Numbered from the stretch's first letter, positions 37,451-49,765 are shown. The stretch: DNA of 64,000 bases from Limnanthes douglasii subsp. nivea (GCA_036936605.1 JAUPFV010000005.1:73544885-73608884), one strand, 5' to 3'. A program made the numbers and translations. The notes: generated by a model from the letters alone, not told the origin.

Positions 37451-37495
37451 TGTTAAGCGGCATATCTCCTTAACCCACATCGTACGATCTCTGTT

Positions 37496-37507
37496 GCTCT
37501 AATACCA
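37496..37507 (-). other. primer binding site (tRNA-Met) of the truncated chromovirus
   Basis: Minus strand TGGTATTAGAGC, one base from the tRNA-Met standard, two bases inside the LTR end. Confidence 0.7.
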
Positions 37508-37509
37508 CC

Positions 37510-37957
37510 TGATGGAGAATGGATATCGAAAACAGAGTCGACGTCTGAAAGAAATCAAGAATAGAAAACGAAACAATGGATATAAACCATAACCCTATGT
37601 TAGAGATGAAGCGACTAAGAAAAGCAATCTCAAATTTTATTCAAAAAGTCTTACGAAAAAAGTAGGGTTTTTGAGCCTTTTATAGATGCTCGAAACCATA
37701 CACAAAAATTACAAATCGTTCGTAGCAAAGTAAATAAAAACTCAGCCCAATTTCAAAGTGATTGGAGCTGTTTAAGTATTTTAAATAAATGAGTAAATAA
37801 TAGAAAGTTGTAGAAAAAGTTACAAAATTCGTTTGGTTTCTTGACGTGTTCGATTTGAGTAGTCGTGGTGCTTAATTCTGATACTCAAATCTCAAATAAG
37901 GCTCGTTTTTGTTTATCGAAAGAGGTCATATAGTCATGGGCCTATGCTACTACATCA
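37510..37957 (-). repeat. 5' LTR of the truncated chromovirus
   Basis: 448 bp, starts TGATGTAGTAGCATAGGCCC and ends CTCCATCA on the minus strand. Same family as the LTRs at 45861 and 50703 (shared CATGACTA..TGACC start and GAGCCTTTTATA-type middle). No partner LTR is present. Confidence 0.75.
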
Positions 37958-38224
37958 TATAAAATACAAGTAAATTCATGAAAACATATCCTTTTATAGG
38001 CTTAAATTAGAATATATGCACTTGACTATCACGTCTTTTAAATCTAATATTTTTTTCTTTGTTCTTTTTTATTTATTTTTTATTTTTTTATTCTTCTGAA
38101 AACAGGGTATCACAAAAAAAAAAAAAAAATTAAAAAAGTAACAAATAAATACAAGTTCATGATAAAATATTAAAATAAGTACAAATAAAATATTAAAAAA
38201 ATATTAAATTTAAAAGGTAAAAAT

Positions 38225-38426
38225 GAAAGTAAAAGTCGATGGACTATTTATGAGACTCTTATCATTCAACTATGGGGGAACGTGGCTAAACCATGAAAAA
38301 GACCATGCGCGGAGACTAAATTTATATATTTTCAATTGTTCAGGGACCTTAACAAGTGATTTTTTTAGTCCATAGACTAAATAAAAAATAACGCAATAGT
38401 CGAGTGACTATATTCTGATTCAAGTC
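38225..38426. repeat. 200-bp dispersed repeat, right copy
   Basis: Direct-orientation partner of 34549-34748, 3.7 kb away, on the other side of the truncated chromovirus. Confidence 0.7.
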
Positions 38427-38699
38427 GTCGTTTAGTACTTTCAACGAAAATAAAATTTTGACAGTAAACTTACAATAAATTAAAATATTGACGAGCGGGG
38501 TTTGAGATGTAATATTCAGCTGCCAAAATTTATTTCTTTCGAAGCACTAAAAACATTTGGTTTAACAAATGTTTATACTCGTCAATTACTAGTACAACAG
38601 AACTGTTGCACCGTCTTTCGTTAATTAGTCTATTTCGACAACATTGGTTGATGTACCTTTGTAATTTGTGATGCAAGGTTAATGGTATACCAGCTTATG

Positions 38700-39710
38700 A
38701 AATCCAGTTATGGGATCGAACAGGCTTCTCGACAGTGATACCATAAGTTTTACGAGGTATCAATGTCAACTGGTTTTAAGATATACTCGGTTGCAGATTG
38801 TGTGTATCAAAGGTTCAATGCGAGTAAGTTTATAATTCTAGGGTTGTATATTGATGACATACTGTTTTCCACAAAAGATAAAGAATTATTACATACTACA
38901 AAGATATTTATGTTGGATAAATTCAATATGAAAGGTCTTGGTTATGCGATTTTTGAATTAGGAATTGTTACATATGACAAAAAGATTTATGTTAGATAAA
39001 TTTTATATAAAAGGTCATGGTTATGCTGCTTTTGAATTAGGAATCTGGATGCACCAAGATCATTCTCATGGAATATTAGGATTATCACAAAAGGTATATA
39101 TAGAAATTATGGCTCAACGTTACAAAATGAAGTACCAATCCCTTGAAAACCTATATTACAATAGAAGATAACTTTAGTTTAAGCTAATGTTTAAAGATGA
39201 AATTTCAGAATGTGGTAATGAAAATGCTTGCATATGATCCAACAGTAATGATTTGCATGCATGCTCAAGTATCCACTACGCTTAACATTTCCTTCGTTGT
39301 CAGGTTATTGGGAAGTTATGTAAGTAATTCATAGATTGACCATTAAAAAGTGGTCAAAATAATTCTCTTGTATTTATAACAAATAAAAGGACACATGTTG
39401 ATATATAAAAAGTTAGATAATATATCATTGGGTATTCTGACTCAGATTTTGGTAGGTTAGATGGGCACACTTTGAATAACTTCATGTATCTAACGAGACA
39501 ATAATTCTGCACTTAAGTATGAAAGTTGTAGCAGGATCTCCACTAAGTCCAATAATATAGATATCAAGTTTATATTTGTTAAGGAGAGAGTACAAAATTA
39601 TCAAATCAACATATAGCACATCGAGATAAAATCGAGGCTAACATATCATTTTACTAAAGCAATATACCTACGGATTTTAGGAACACACCATTATGATTGG
39701 TCTTGTTTGT
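38700..39710 (+). pseudogene. Ty1/copia reverse transcriptase / RNase H relic
   Basis: CVYQRFNASKFIILGLYIDD (catalytic YIDD at 38847-38858), FELGI, GILGLSQKVYIE, MHAQVSTTLNIS, GYSDSDFG (RNase H) and HFTKAI near the 3' end follow copia order. Stops and frame changes separate them. A 79-bp tandem duplication (units from about 38911 and 38990) repeats the MLDKF..KG.GYA.FELGI segment. Confidence 0.8.
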
Positions 39711-39883
39711 TTGGAGGATCATGAATTTCAATAGGAGTTTGAAATAAGTCCTGAGATATGTTTGTCATTTGGTTTTATAGACTTAAGTTCTAAAGGAAAA
39801 CATATATAATAAGTATGATCAGTTAGTTTAATTGATTTCTCTAGATCATTAAGTAGATCTCTACTTAAGTTCAGGCCAGTTAA

Positions 39884-39885
<2 letters not shown>

Positions 39886-39931
<46 letters not shown>
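39886..39931. repeat. (AT)n microsatellite, about 23 repeats
   Basis: 46 bp of uninterrupted alternating A and T downstream of the copia relic. Confidence 0.9.
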
Positions 39932-39932
<1 letters not shown>

Positions 39933-40382
39933 GATTACATTTGATGATGGATCACCTCGTCAAAGTAACTATTAATAGTTAAAGACTAAACAACTCAAGA
40001 ATTATAAAAGATTAAAATTCCTTCTTGATTCTCTTTTTAAAATATTGGTCAACATGTTAAATAAAAGGTTACATCCATATATACAGTGTAAAGATCATAA
40101 AATAAAGAGATATATGACATGATTATTATAATATACATGACATTCATCCATTAGAAATATTATGATTCTACTTTGTAATAGTTATTGTAATTTAGTAATC
40201 TTAAATAACAATCTAGAAGCTTATTTGATACACATTAATCCACGCACACCTTTCTCTTTATTTTGCTTTTTTTATACTATCTCACTCACATTTAATTAAT
40301 TTAACTCATATAAAATTCTTATTTTTATAGGTCGTTTTCCCTTGCTCGTCCAAATGATTTCCCATCTAATTACTATCCTTAT

Positions 40383-40590
40383 TCATGTCGTCTTGCCTTA
40401 TCCATATTGAATTACCTTGTCCATGTTATCTTACCTTGTCCGTGTCATTTTAACTTGTCCATGTCACTTTGTCTTATCCATGTCATTTTAACTTTTCCAT
40501 GTCACTTTGTCTTATCCATGTTATTTTAACTTGTCGAGGTCGTTTTGACTTGTCCATGTCATTTTATCCAAATTATCTTATCTTGTCCAA
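40383..40590. repeat. minisatellite, 19-bp unit with a 38-bp higher-order period
   Basis: About ten variants of TTGTCCATGTCATTTTAAC. Two consecutive 38-bp double units start at 40454 and 40492 and are nearly identical. Confidence 0.75.
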
Positions 40591-41039
40591 ATGTATGTTC
40601 TTTTTATGTTTTCTAACTTTTTTTACAAATATGTCATATTTTGGCTCTTATTGCAAACACTTACTTAATAAATTGGTAACAATGGGAGGAAAATTAACAA
40701 TTCAATAATATGATTTCATCCATCTTTTATATGTTCTTTGCCAAGGAATCAGATTCTTAAAATGGCCAACCTGATTCTTAACATGATCAACCAAGTGGTC
40801 AATGGGAATACCAAGTTAGCTAATCTAATAATTCAACTAGTAATAATTCAAAAACAAGCTTTGCATATACTTCTGCCAAAAACCGTGTTAGTAAATCTAG
40901 GTCAGATACTTGAAATTTTTATGTTATTAATCCTAGTATTTAGCATAGAAATAAAAACGGCATTAATATATTTTTAACCGATTGCAATAGACGTATACGA
41001 TAAAGATAATCTTGAAATACCTATAGAATTAGTTTGACT

Positions 41040-42660
41040 TGATATTGCTTCACCATCAAATAACCCTCACCCGTGGACGGATCAAACGCTGAACTTAACT
41101 TTTATAAAAAGAAATCTTTGAACAAACCTTAGTATATCTTGTGAACGACATTAAAGAAAAAAACTTATACGTTACAAGTGGGGTATTCTTTGTGATGTTA
41201 ACATCAGTTCCTCAAAACCAACAAATCATCGTACCGACGTTATCAATAATGAAATATGTTTTTCTATAATTCTCTCCAATGGGGTGTTCAATTTATACTT
41301 CATCCAAACCTCATAAAATTCTTTAAAAACTTCTATATATATTCTCTCTAGATACGATGTTTTAACTCGACTCTCGGTTGAAGCTAATAACATATGTAAA
41401 GAGCAATACCACTATAATTTTAATCAATATAACTTATTTTGTTCACGTTATTTGAATTAGATAAATGTAAGTTTCTTAGATTTGTGAATTAATCAACAAA
41501 CGTCTCGAATCTCCTATGAAAATATTTGGTGAAAATGATGATTGGGGAACAGATTTATGTATTCCTACTATAAATAATAAATCTAAGAAGAAACTATATA
41601 TTTTTTATATTCATGTTATATCGTTAAAGACTCCAAAACCTAAATATCAATGAAGGAAAAAACAAAAAATTTGAACCTTTTTAAAAAAAACCAAATCCTT
41701 AAGACGTCATTTAAACTTCTTCCAAAATCTATTATTACTATAACAATCCTAAAATATCTAACCCAAATAAAAAAAACCGCATATCAAACTTACTCATAGT
41801 AAAAATAAAATTAATGAAAAATCTACTTCAGAAAATTTGCTTTTAATACCTTAACTTCTCACATAGCATTCGTTAGATCATCCTCAAATTTGGATCTTAA
41901 ATTCTCAAGAGGTTACTTTTTTTGTCAATGTTTTGGGTCATATTCATTTTAATTTTTTATTGATGGCCTTTTAAAATACAAAGTGGATATTACCTTATAT
42001 GTAATTATCAACCATCATATCCGCTTACTTTTTTATGTATATTTTGTCTTTACTTTGTTTTTTCTATTTTAGAGGTTCTTCAACTCTATGTTACTTGTTT
42101 ATAAAATTATGTCAAATGAAGATGAAAACATTATGAACAAAACTTTTAATTTATATGTTAATTCAAAAAATAAATAAATTTGCTAAAAAAATGGTTACAA
42201 GTTTGGAGACTAAACACTCATCATTAACACCTCATATATTTTTTAAATAATAAAAAAACTACGCTGAAAAAAATACAAAAAAACATCAATAATCTCTTAA
42301 TGATCTCTTAATGATTTCCAATGGAAAGCTAAAAATTTAACTTCCAAAGTTGACGAGCTAACCACAGTTCAAGAAGTTGTTGCTGATATCATAGCCTATA
42401 AAATCCATCAAGTCAAACTAGTTAATGAGGCATAAAATGATCGATAAAGTCTTGAAAGAGAAAAATCATTTATTGAGGAACGACGTACAAATCTTTTTCT
42501 TCAAAATATTCATTATAATACTTTTATAGATTCAAATCCTTTTCTAAAATATACTCATTATGACCAAAACCTTCGAATAATTCAAATTGACTTGTCATCT
42601 TACGATGATTTAACTGATGATGACAACTTTTCAAGAACCAAATAGGAAATACATCAGATG
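41040..42660 (+). other. unrecognised relic reading frames
   Basis: Several protein-like stretches occur in one orientation: a 47-codon open stretch at 41126-41269 (YVTSGVFFVMLTSVPQNQQI), a segment near 42350 (VQEVVADIIAYKIHQVKLV) and one ending near 42642 rich in Asp (SSYDDLTDDDN). They are separated by stops. I could not place them in a family; a decayed retroelement or pararetrovirus-like insertion is possible but unproven. Confidence 0.25.
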
Positions 42661-43930
42661 ATGAAACAAAATGAATTTTTGTTCTTGAGATCAACGATGT
42701 CAATATGACACAAAGTAATAAGGCCAATCTCTCTTTCTTATAACGCATCATTTTTCCAATGAATAATAATTTACATCGTTCATGAGTTTTTTCCGTGTGT
42801 TTAATTACCTTTTTTGAACAGTTTGGAACTTTTTCGAGATAACATCGGGTTAGTTTGGAACTAATCATGTAGGAAACTGAAAGCATTATGTTCACTACTA
42901 ATATTAAAAAAAAAAAAAATATAAAAAATAAAATTCAAAATTTAATTTATAATAGATGTGTACATCGAGGTTCTATGACCCTAGAATAAATAAAACATTA
43001 TATGTGATTGAGCATAATTCTTATAACAAAAAGAGAATAAAAAAAGTGAAGAAATATATGTTGTGTATTTTCTTCACTAATCTTGGCATGTCTTGTGTTT
43101 GGTCTGTAGGGGTGTTATTTATAAGAACAAGTATGATTTTTTTTTATTTCAAACCTTATCTAATATAAAAGAAAATTTTGATTTTTTTTAAAAATTGAAT
43201 AATAAGATATTGTAATTTATTTTTAGGAGACCAAATATTTTATTCTTTACATCTTAATTCTAAGTCTTTTTCTTTTTTATTTTTCTCTTCTTTATTCTTT
43301 ATATAAATTCTTCAAGTTGTTAGGATTAATTATTTTCTTCAATTGTAACATATTTTTGCAATTTAGTTTATTTGCGTTCTTTTATCTCTCAATTTACTCA
43401 TAAACACAAGAATCAACACGTGAGAGTATTTTATTTTTTATTATTTAAAACTAACAATTAAATTAGTATAAAAGTAATATGAAATCAATGATATATACCA
43501 TTTGATCAGACTATCCCACACTTATTTATTTGGTAGTCCCGAACAAAAAAAACATATCACAAATTCAAGAGTGTGATAAGATGATATTATACTATGGTAT
43601 ATATGAAGACTAAACAAGTGAAAAAATCGTAATTACAACTTATGGATAAAAAAAATTTGAAGTTAAAAAAATTTCGAAGTTAAAAAAATTACAATTTGTT
43701 TCGAAAAATTAAACTTTCATCGTATACTATCTACCTTTAAAATTTTCAAACATTTTCGATAATAGAGCAAAATAATATCAATTTTCTTTAATAATTTTCA
43801 ATTTATTTATTTATTATTATTTATAATTTTATCATCCAATTTTTTTATGTGACAAACAATTTTAAACTAGTAGCTTAAGTCAATAGGTGATAAGACACCC
43901 CAAAGTACATATGAAAGATTTAGATCAACC
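42661..43930. other. AT-rich intergenic DNA
   Basis: No gene or structured element recognised. Confidence 0.5.
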
Positions 43931-43945
43931 ACATAATTTCCAGTT

Positions 43946-44168
43946 TTTTTTTTTTTCCGGAGGGAACACACAGCCGCTCCTCAGAGTGCAATGAGTGCGC
44001 ACAGGGTAAACCCTCAGTCTGACGCGATAGCCTGCAAACCAACGCCAAAAGGTAAACCATACAAGGTGACAGGCTCAGCCGAGAAAGCGTATGTAGAGGG
44101 ACTCGAACTCATGACCTTTTGGTTATAAGAATGTCATACTCAACCAACTCGGCTACCCCCTTAGGAGC
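43946..44168 (-). mobile_element. tRNA-derived SINE (Au-like) with 14-bp target duplications
   Basis: On the minus strand the element starts GCTCCTAAGGGGGTAGCC, has a pol III box A (TAGCCGAGTTGG, 44144-44155) and box B (AGTTCGAGTCC, 44099-44109), and ends in an A tract (T run at 43944-43956). CATAATTTCCAGTT occurs on both sides (43932-43945 and 44169-44182). It has no coding capacity and would rely on LINE enzymes. It resembles the widespread plant Au SINE in its tRNA head, but family assignment is from memory of the motif only. Confidence 0.85.
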
Positions 44169-44182
44169 CATAATTTCCAGTT

Positions 44183-45855
44183 ATTAGAAGCATTACGTGA
44201 TGAAGCAACCCTAAATCTTGAATGATTCAGACTAATAATTAGGCTACAAAACTAAACATAGTACATATGAGAATTAACATAAATATCTTCTATTTTTATG
44301 TTAATCTCAACCAAATTAGGAATGAGACCGAGTTACTTAGTAAATATTTATGCATTTTCTCTATTTATTTAAAAAACAAATTCATATTTTATAATTTTTA
44401 GATATATTTTTAATATATATTACAGCTATTTCCTTAGAAAATTAATTATATCATTTAATTAAATTATATGTAAAAATGTAGCTCATAGTAAATTATTACT
44501 ATAATTAATTTTAATAAATTCCACACACAAAAGAGATTTTAAAGACCTAACTAAATAAAAATCTAAACATGCACTTATTAATTTTTTAATTCAAAATCAA
44601 TTTAAGAGTTTGAATTAAGTGTTAATGTTCTAAAATGTACAATAAACAATATTAAATGATTATAGAAATTAATTGTTTGTGATATTTTCATTCAACACTT
44701 TCCCAACATCCCACACTTAAAATCTAGTATTGTCTGCAATGTTAAGAACATAAAAAATTTAAGGAACAATAATACGCCGTAGATATATTTTGAGTTAAAA
44801 TTGTAGAGCTTAATGAAAAAATTGAGTTAAACTGTTGGAGTTATGTGGTTCTGTCATAAGAAAATTTGAAAGAAAATAAAAAAAACGGATATATAAAGAA
44901 TAAAAATATTACAAAATACATCTTCATTGTTAAACATAATAATACACAACAACTTAATCGAAAGATGATTACAACTAACGTTATACTAAAACCCTAATTT
45001 TAATTCTATATAACGGGATAATAGTATTCAAAATATGTTAAAACATTACTAAAAATACGCAGAGTTATTGTTGGTCAGAAGATTAAATCCTGAAAATCGG
45101 GCTTATGGATCGTAAAGACGAAATAAGAACTATATATGAAAGTGAAGGAAATAACAATAAGACCGAATAGATTCTATGTGTGAATATTAAAATTTTAAAT
45201 TTGAGAATAACTCATATAGATTAGGAATTTTATGTATGTTTAAGATTAGGTTTCTAACAAACCAACTCAACAAGTAGTATCACAACCACCTCTTAAAGCT
45301 TAAGTGTAATGTTTTATTATTTAATAGACGTTGCTTTTAAATAATTCATATCTAGTAATCGATAGAGGTGTCTGGATTCAGGGTTTAGATCGTATAATAT
45401 TTTATTTATTAAGTATTAAGACATGTTAGATATAATATCTTATTGATTGAGATTTGATTTTGGAACCAATTATGTTATCCATAAGATTTCAGATCGTGTT
45501 AACACGATAAAAGGTTTTCATTGCGGCACATTAAGCTCAAATTTTTTCCTAATAAATATCAAGGATTTTGTTGTCACTTATTCTGTGGCTGACTAACGAT
45601 ATCTCTTGTTGTAAGTTTATACGGTATATGCAGCTATAGTGGTCACTCCTTCTAACCAGGATCTCATGTAAGCTTGGGATTTTAATTTTTTTTTGTTCAT
45701 GTCTATATTTTAGGTAAATTTCAAGATTAATTTCTTCTTAACTTTGGTAAGTAAATCATGAATCTTAAACATCACCCACGTGATTTTTGTTGATGAATAT
45801 ATTTACTTAGAGTTTTGATGGTTCTCGGTTAATGATATTAAGTGAATTACTGACC
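44183..45855. other. AT-rich intergenic DNA with one primer-binding-site-like motif
   Basis: AAGTAGTATCACAACCACC near 45274 resembles a mutated tRNA-Met primer binding site (AAGTGGTATCAGAGCC), which could mark the end of an old LTR on the + strand. No matching LTR pair or coding relic was found. Confidence 0.3.
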
Positions 45856-45860
45856 ATAAG

Positions 45861-46404
45861 TGGTGACGCCTAGTTTTGAAACACAGTCGTCGGCGGTAGA
45901 AATCAAGAAGAAGGATACAAAACAATATATATACCTAACCCTAGGTTAAAATATAAGAGATTTGGAGACTGAGAAAAATCTCAATTTTTTTATTCATCAA
46001 AGTCTACGGTAAAACTAGGATTTGAGAGCCTTTTATAAAAGTGCTCGAAACCCTAGCCTAAAATTACATCTTTCTCCTTATGAAATAAAATAAAGCCCAT
46101 GCCAATTTCAAAGGAATTGGAGTTGGTTAAGTATTTTAATAAAATCCAACAAAAATAGGAAAATGCATAAAATTCACTAAAACAGCAAAACGAGGGTTTA
46201 AACGATGGAATTTAGAGCCTGTTAAACGATGGAATTTAGAGCCTGGACTTCATCAAAAAAAGATGCTTTCGAACATCGTTAGGCTTCTCGACGCGTTCGA
46301 TTTGAGTGGTGGCATCGCCAACTTCTGATATCTGGGGCCCAAATAAAGTCCGTTTCCGTTTGTCCAAAAGGGTCATGTAGTCATGGGCTTGTACAACTAC
46401 ATCA
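45861..46404 (-). repeat. 3' LTR of the chromovirus
   Basis: 544 bp, closely similar to 50703-51224. A short internal duplication (GTTTAAACGATGGAATTTAG region, 46195-46240) explains part of the length difference. Confidence 0.85.
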
Positions 46405-47410
46405 TCTTCTCCTTCTTCGGAAGAATTCACCCACGAATTCTCAGCTTCATCATCCTCAGCAGCAGCGGTAAACAGCACCAGGTGCTTCACGTTGAAAACG
46501 TTATGGGTGTTCATGTGGCTGATAAGCTTCAACCTGTATGCATTGGGATTAATCTTTTCAATAATTTCAAACACGCCCACCTTCCTTGCAGCCAACTTGT
46601 TGTACTCGTGTGGAGGATAACGATCCCTGGTCAAAACAGCCCATACAAAGTCCCCCACTACAAACTCCACTAAGTGCGCTTCTTATCTGCAGCAATCTTG
46701 TACTTTTTTGTTGTCTCCTCCAGGTGTTTACGGGTGTTCTCATGGATCTCCCATAGATCAGCAATGACGTTCTCGACCTTAGCTGGAACCTTATCAAGCG
46801 TTGGGAAAACTAAGTCCATAAGAACCCGTGGGTTGTAACCATAGACTATCATGAAGGGACTATACCCAGTATTGCGCTTGTGGTGCCTGTTGTAGGCAAA
46901 CTCAACGTGATAAAGGCGGGAATCCCACACTTTCATGTTCCCAGAGACCTCTATGCGTAACATGTTGCCTAACGTTCGATTAGTTACCTCGGTTTGGTCG
47001 TCTGTCTGCGGGTGATACGCGCTGCTAAAACTCAACTTCGTGTTTGTGAGGCGCCATGAACTCCTCCGAAAATTCCCCACAAACCGTGTATCGCGATCAG
47101 AAACGATATTCAAGGGTAGACCATGTAAGCGGTAGACCTCATGAAAGTATAAATTAGCAACATTCACAGCATCTGTGGTTTTCTTGCAGGCAATGAAGTG
47201 GGCCATCTTAGAAAACCTGTCAATCACTACAAAAATAGAATCGTTACCTCTCTGTGTTCTTGGCAGCCCAGAGATGAAATCCATGCTGACGCTTCGCCAC
47301 GGTTCTTCCGGTATTGGGAGTGGTAGGTATAGACCTACGTTGGAGGATGTACATTTTGCCACTTGGAAAACCCTATAACCAGCTACAAAACGGATAACAT
47401 CTCGCCTCAA
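46236..47410 (-). pseudogene. chromovirus integrase with C-terminal extension into the LTR
   Basis: The zinc-finger end and catalytic core run from 47410 to about 46670: SMDFISGLPRTQRGNDSIFV (first Asp), SDRDTRF (second Asp) and HPQTDDQTEVTNRT (Glu). This retains the D,D,E triad although one Gly is Asp. A one-base frame change near 46672 leads into the frame 46670-46236 (GDFVWAVLTRDRYPPHEYNK, EIIEKINPNAYRLKL, DVFNVKHL-like end), then an acidic region and about 55 residues encoded inside the LTR. No classical chromodomain is seen. The active protein would insert cDNA into chromatin. Confidence 0.75.
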
Positions 47411-47485
47411 ATGCGGCCAGAATAACTGAATGGATACAAAGTGAAGGGTTTGATCTATACCCTCATGCCCCTCGTTGTGTCTCTC

Positions 47486-48211
47486 CTATACAATCAGTAA
47501 CCTCAAAATACCCTCAAGAACACAAAGTAAATTACGTTTGAAGAGGTAACCGTTGCTCACTGCAAAATCTTTTCTCAAACCTGAACTGACGTCCTCTAGA
47601 ATAAGACCAAAATATGGATCGATAGCCAGTAGATCCTTCATCATCTCGAATCCTACAACTTCTCCTTCCATACGAATCATCATGCTGCGTCGGCTCAGTA
47701 CGTTAGCTACGCGGTTAACTGTCCCCAAAGTATGCTTAATGGAAAATGTAAATTTTTGAGTAAATGTTACCCAATGTGCATGGCGGGAAGAAAGTTTCTC
47801 ATGACTCTACAGATGCTTCAAGGCATCATGATCGGTATACAGGATAAAGTCATTGTAGGCCAAGTAGGGACTCCAATGCTTCAAAGCTCGTACAACTGCA
47901 TAGAACTCCTTGTCATAGGTGTTGTAGTTGAGTTTAGCTCCACTTAACTTTTTATTGAAGTATGCTACAGAGCAGCCTCGTTGGCTGAGTACAACGCTAA
48001 CGCCCAATCCGGACGCATCACAATGCAGTTCAAATCCTGTAGAGAAGTCAGGTAAAACCAGAATCAATGTAGTGGTCAGTCTTACCTTGATTTCCTCAAA
48101 CGCCTTAACTGCTTCAGGGGTCCAACAGAGTGTCTTTCCTTTCATACACTCTGTAATAGGAGCCATGATAGTGCCGAAGTTATGTATGAAACGTCTGTAA
48201 AAGGAAACCAA
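47486..48211 (-). pseudogene. chromovirus RNase H and RT-connection
   Basis: Reads VSFYRRFIHNFGTIMAPITE, LPDFSTGFELHCDASGLGVS, VVLSQRG, YDKEFYAVVRALKHW, FILYTDHDALKHL, then stop. RNase H acidic positions in HCDAS and YTDH are kept. The remainder to 47486 (VANVLSRR) is in another frame. Confidence 0.75.
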
Positions 48212-48223
48212 TCCGTGAAAAGA

Positions 48224-48958
48224 TCAAACTTTGTGATGGAAGTAGGAATAGGCCAGCACGGCTGCCACTTTCGACTGATCCACTGACAGCCCATCTTTTG
48301 ACACGACATATCCCAGGAAGACGACCGAATCTGTCATAAAACAACACTTATCGAGTCCCCCATAAAACTCCTCTCGCCTGAAAACAACCAAACTCTTCGC
48401 GTAAGTGTTGGAGATGCAGCTCTTCCGTGGTACTATATATAAGAATATCATCAAAGTACACAACAAGAAATTTTCCGATGAGCGGGTGAAATACCTCGTT
48501 CATAACCCGCATGAACGTGCTAGGAGCATTAGAAAGACCGAATGGCATTACCATCCATTCAACCAGACCTTCTCGAGTCTTGAAGGCGTTTTTCCACTCA
48601 TTGCCCATACGAATACGAATATGGTGATATCCACTCTTCAAATCCAAATTTTTAAACACGGTAGCACCATTCAATTGATCTAGTAAATCATCAAGGCGAG
48701 GAATAGGAAACCGATACCTGACTGTAATTTTGTTGATAGTCTGGCTATCCACACACATTCTCATTGAGCCATCATTTTTTTTGTTAACAGTGGAGGAACC
48801 GCACAAGTACTAAAACTCTCCAAGATGTTGCCTTTCGTCAACAATTCTTCCACCTGTCTGCGGAGATCTTCATGTTCTTTTGGGCTCATCCAATAGTATG
48901 GTCGGTTTGGTAGGCAAGCACCTGGTACAAGGTCAATCTGGTGCTGGATATCTTTCAA
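48224..48958 (-). pseudogene. chromovirus reverse transcriptase
   Basis: [19 protein letters not shown] opens the domain. After a frame change near 48790, [52 protein letters not shown] and the intact catalytic [11 protein letters not shown] follow. A further frame change near 48400 separates the thumb (SVVFLGYVVSKDGLSVDQSK). Confidence 0.85.
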
Positions 48959-49120
48959 TGGAGGAAGACATGTAGGTAGAGTATCGGGAAAGACAACTGA
49001 AAACTTTCCTAATAGCGGTCGAACTCACTCAGGTATACCAGCAAATGGATCGGTACTAAATGCTTTAACCATCAAAAGATAAACAATGTCTGTTTCATGA
49101 GCATGTTCTGTAAATGCCTT

Positions 49121-49500
49121 TCAAGCTAGAAAGTTCATACCCGACTCCTTTAATACTACAAGGGCGGGTTTCGGGGAGACCTCTATAGTCGGTGTTAATA
49201 TGAACCTGACATTATTCCATATGAAACTATAGTGGTTCCTCCTACCATCATATGTGACACTTGTATCATATTGCCAGAGTCGGCCTAGTAACAGGTGACA
49301 CGCATCCATCCCAATGACATTGCACCATTCTTTATCCCTATAGTAACCAACAGAAAAAGATACCAGACATCCTCTAGAGATATTTACCTCGCTACCTTTC
49401 TTTAACCAGGCAAGCTTGTAGGGTTTTGGGTGGTCTTCTGTTTTCAGGGCCTGCTTTTACACACCTTCTTCAGAGATAACATTTTCGCAGCTCTTTGAAT
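49121..49500 (-). pseudogene. chromovirus protease region
   Basis: IDSKSCENVISEEGV (near 49500) is the active-site segment, where Gly of the usual D-S/G-G is Lys. A stop follows, then KPYKLAWLKKGSEVNISRGC and MDACHLLLGRLWQYDTSVTY before the frame ends at 49121. Confidence 0.65.
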
Positions 49501-49765
49501 CAATAATGAATTTGCATATATTTCCCCCAATAGTACAAGTTGATTGGAAAATATTGTTCTGTAGCCAATCATCCCCTTCACTTCCGGCTTTTGGTGTAAA
49601 ACAGATACGCTTTAAAACTAATGCATGACCAATATATCCTCCTGTAACCTGGTCCTCTGGAACCTCATCAACAACATCCTCTGGTTCCTCATCAAACCGT
49701 GGGTCACCCTCCAGGTAAAAATCAGCTGTTTCAGCAAGGAGACCCCTCGATTGTTGTGGTTGTTG

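Larger units (their letters stand above)
34975..37957 (-). mobile_element. truncated Ty3/gypsy chromovirus, sister of the 45.9-51.2 kb element
   Basis: From right to left (element sense): 5' LTR, primer binding site, gag with an intact CCHC motif, protease region and part of RT. RNase H, integrase and the 3' LTR are missing. Similarity to the RT of the 46-51 kb element stops at about 34975. Confidence 0.75.

Noticed and set aside
44099..44168. A host tRNA gene on the minus strand
   Set aside because: Box A and box B are present, but the sequence continues into a non-tRNA body, ends in an A tract and has target duplications, which makes it a SINE.
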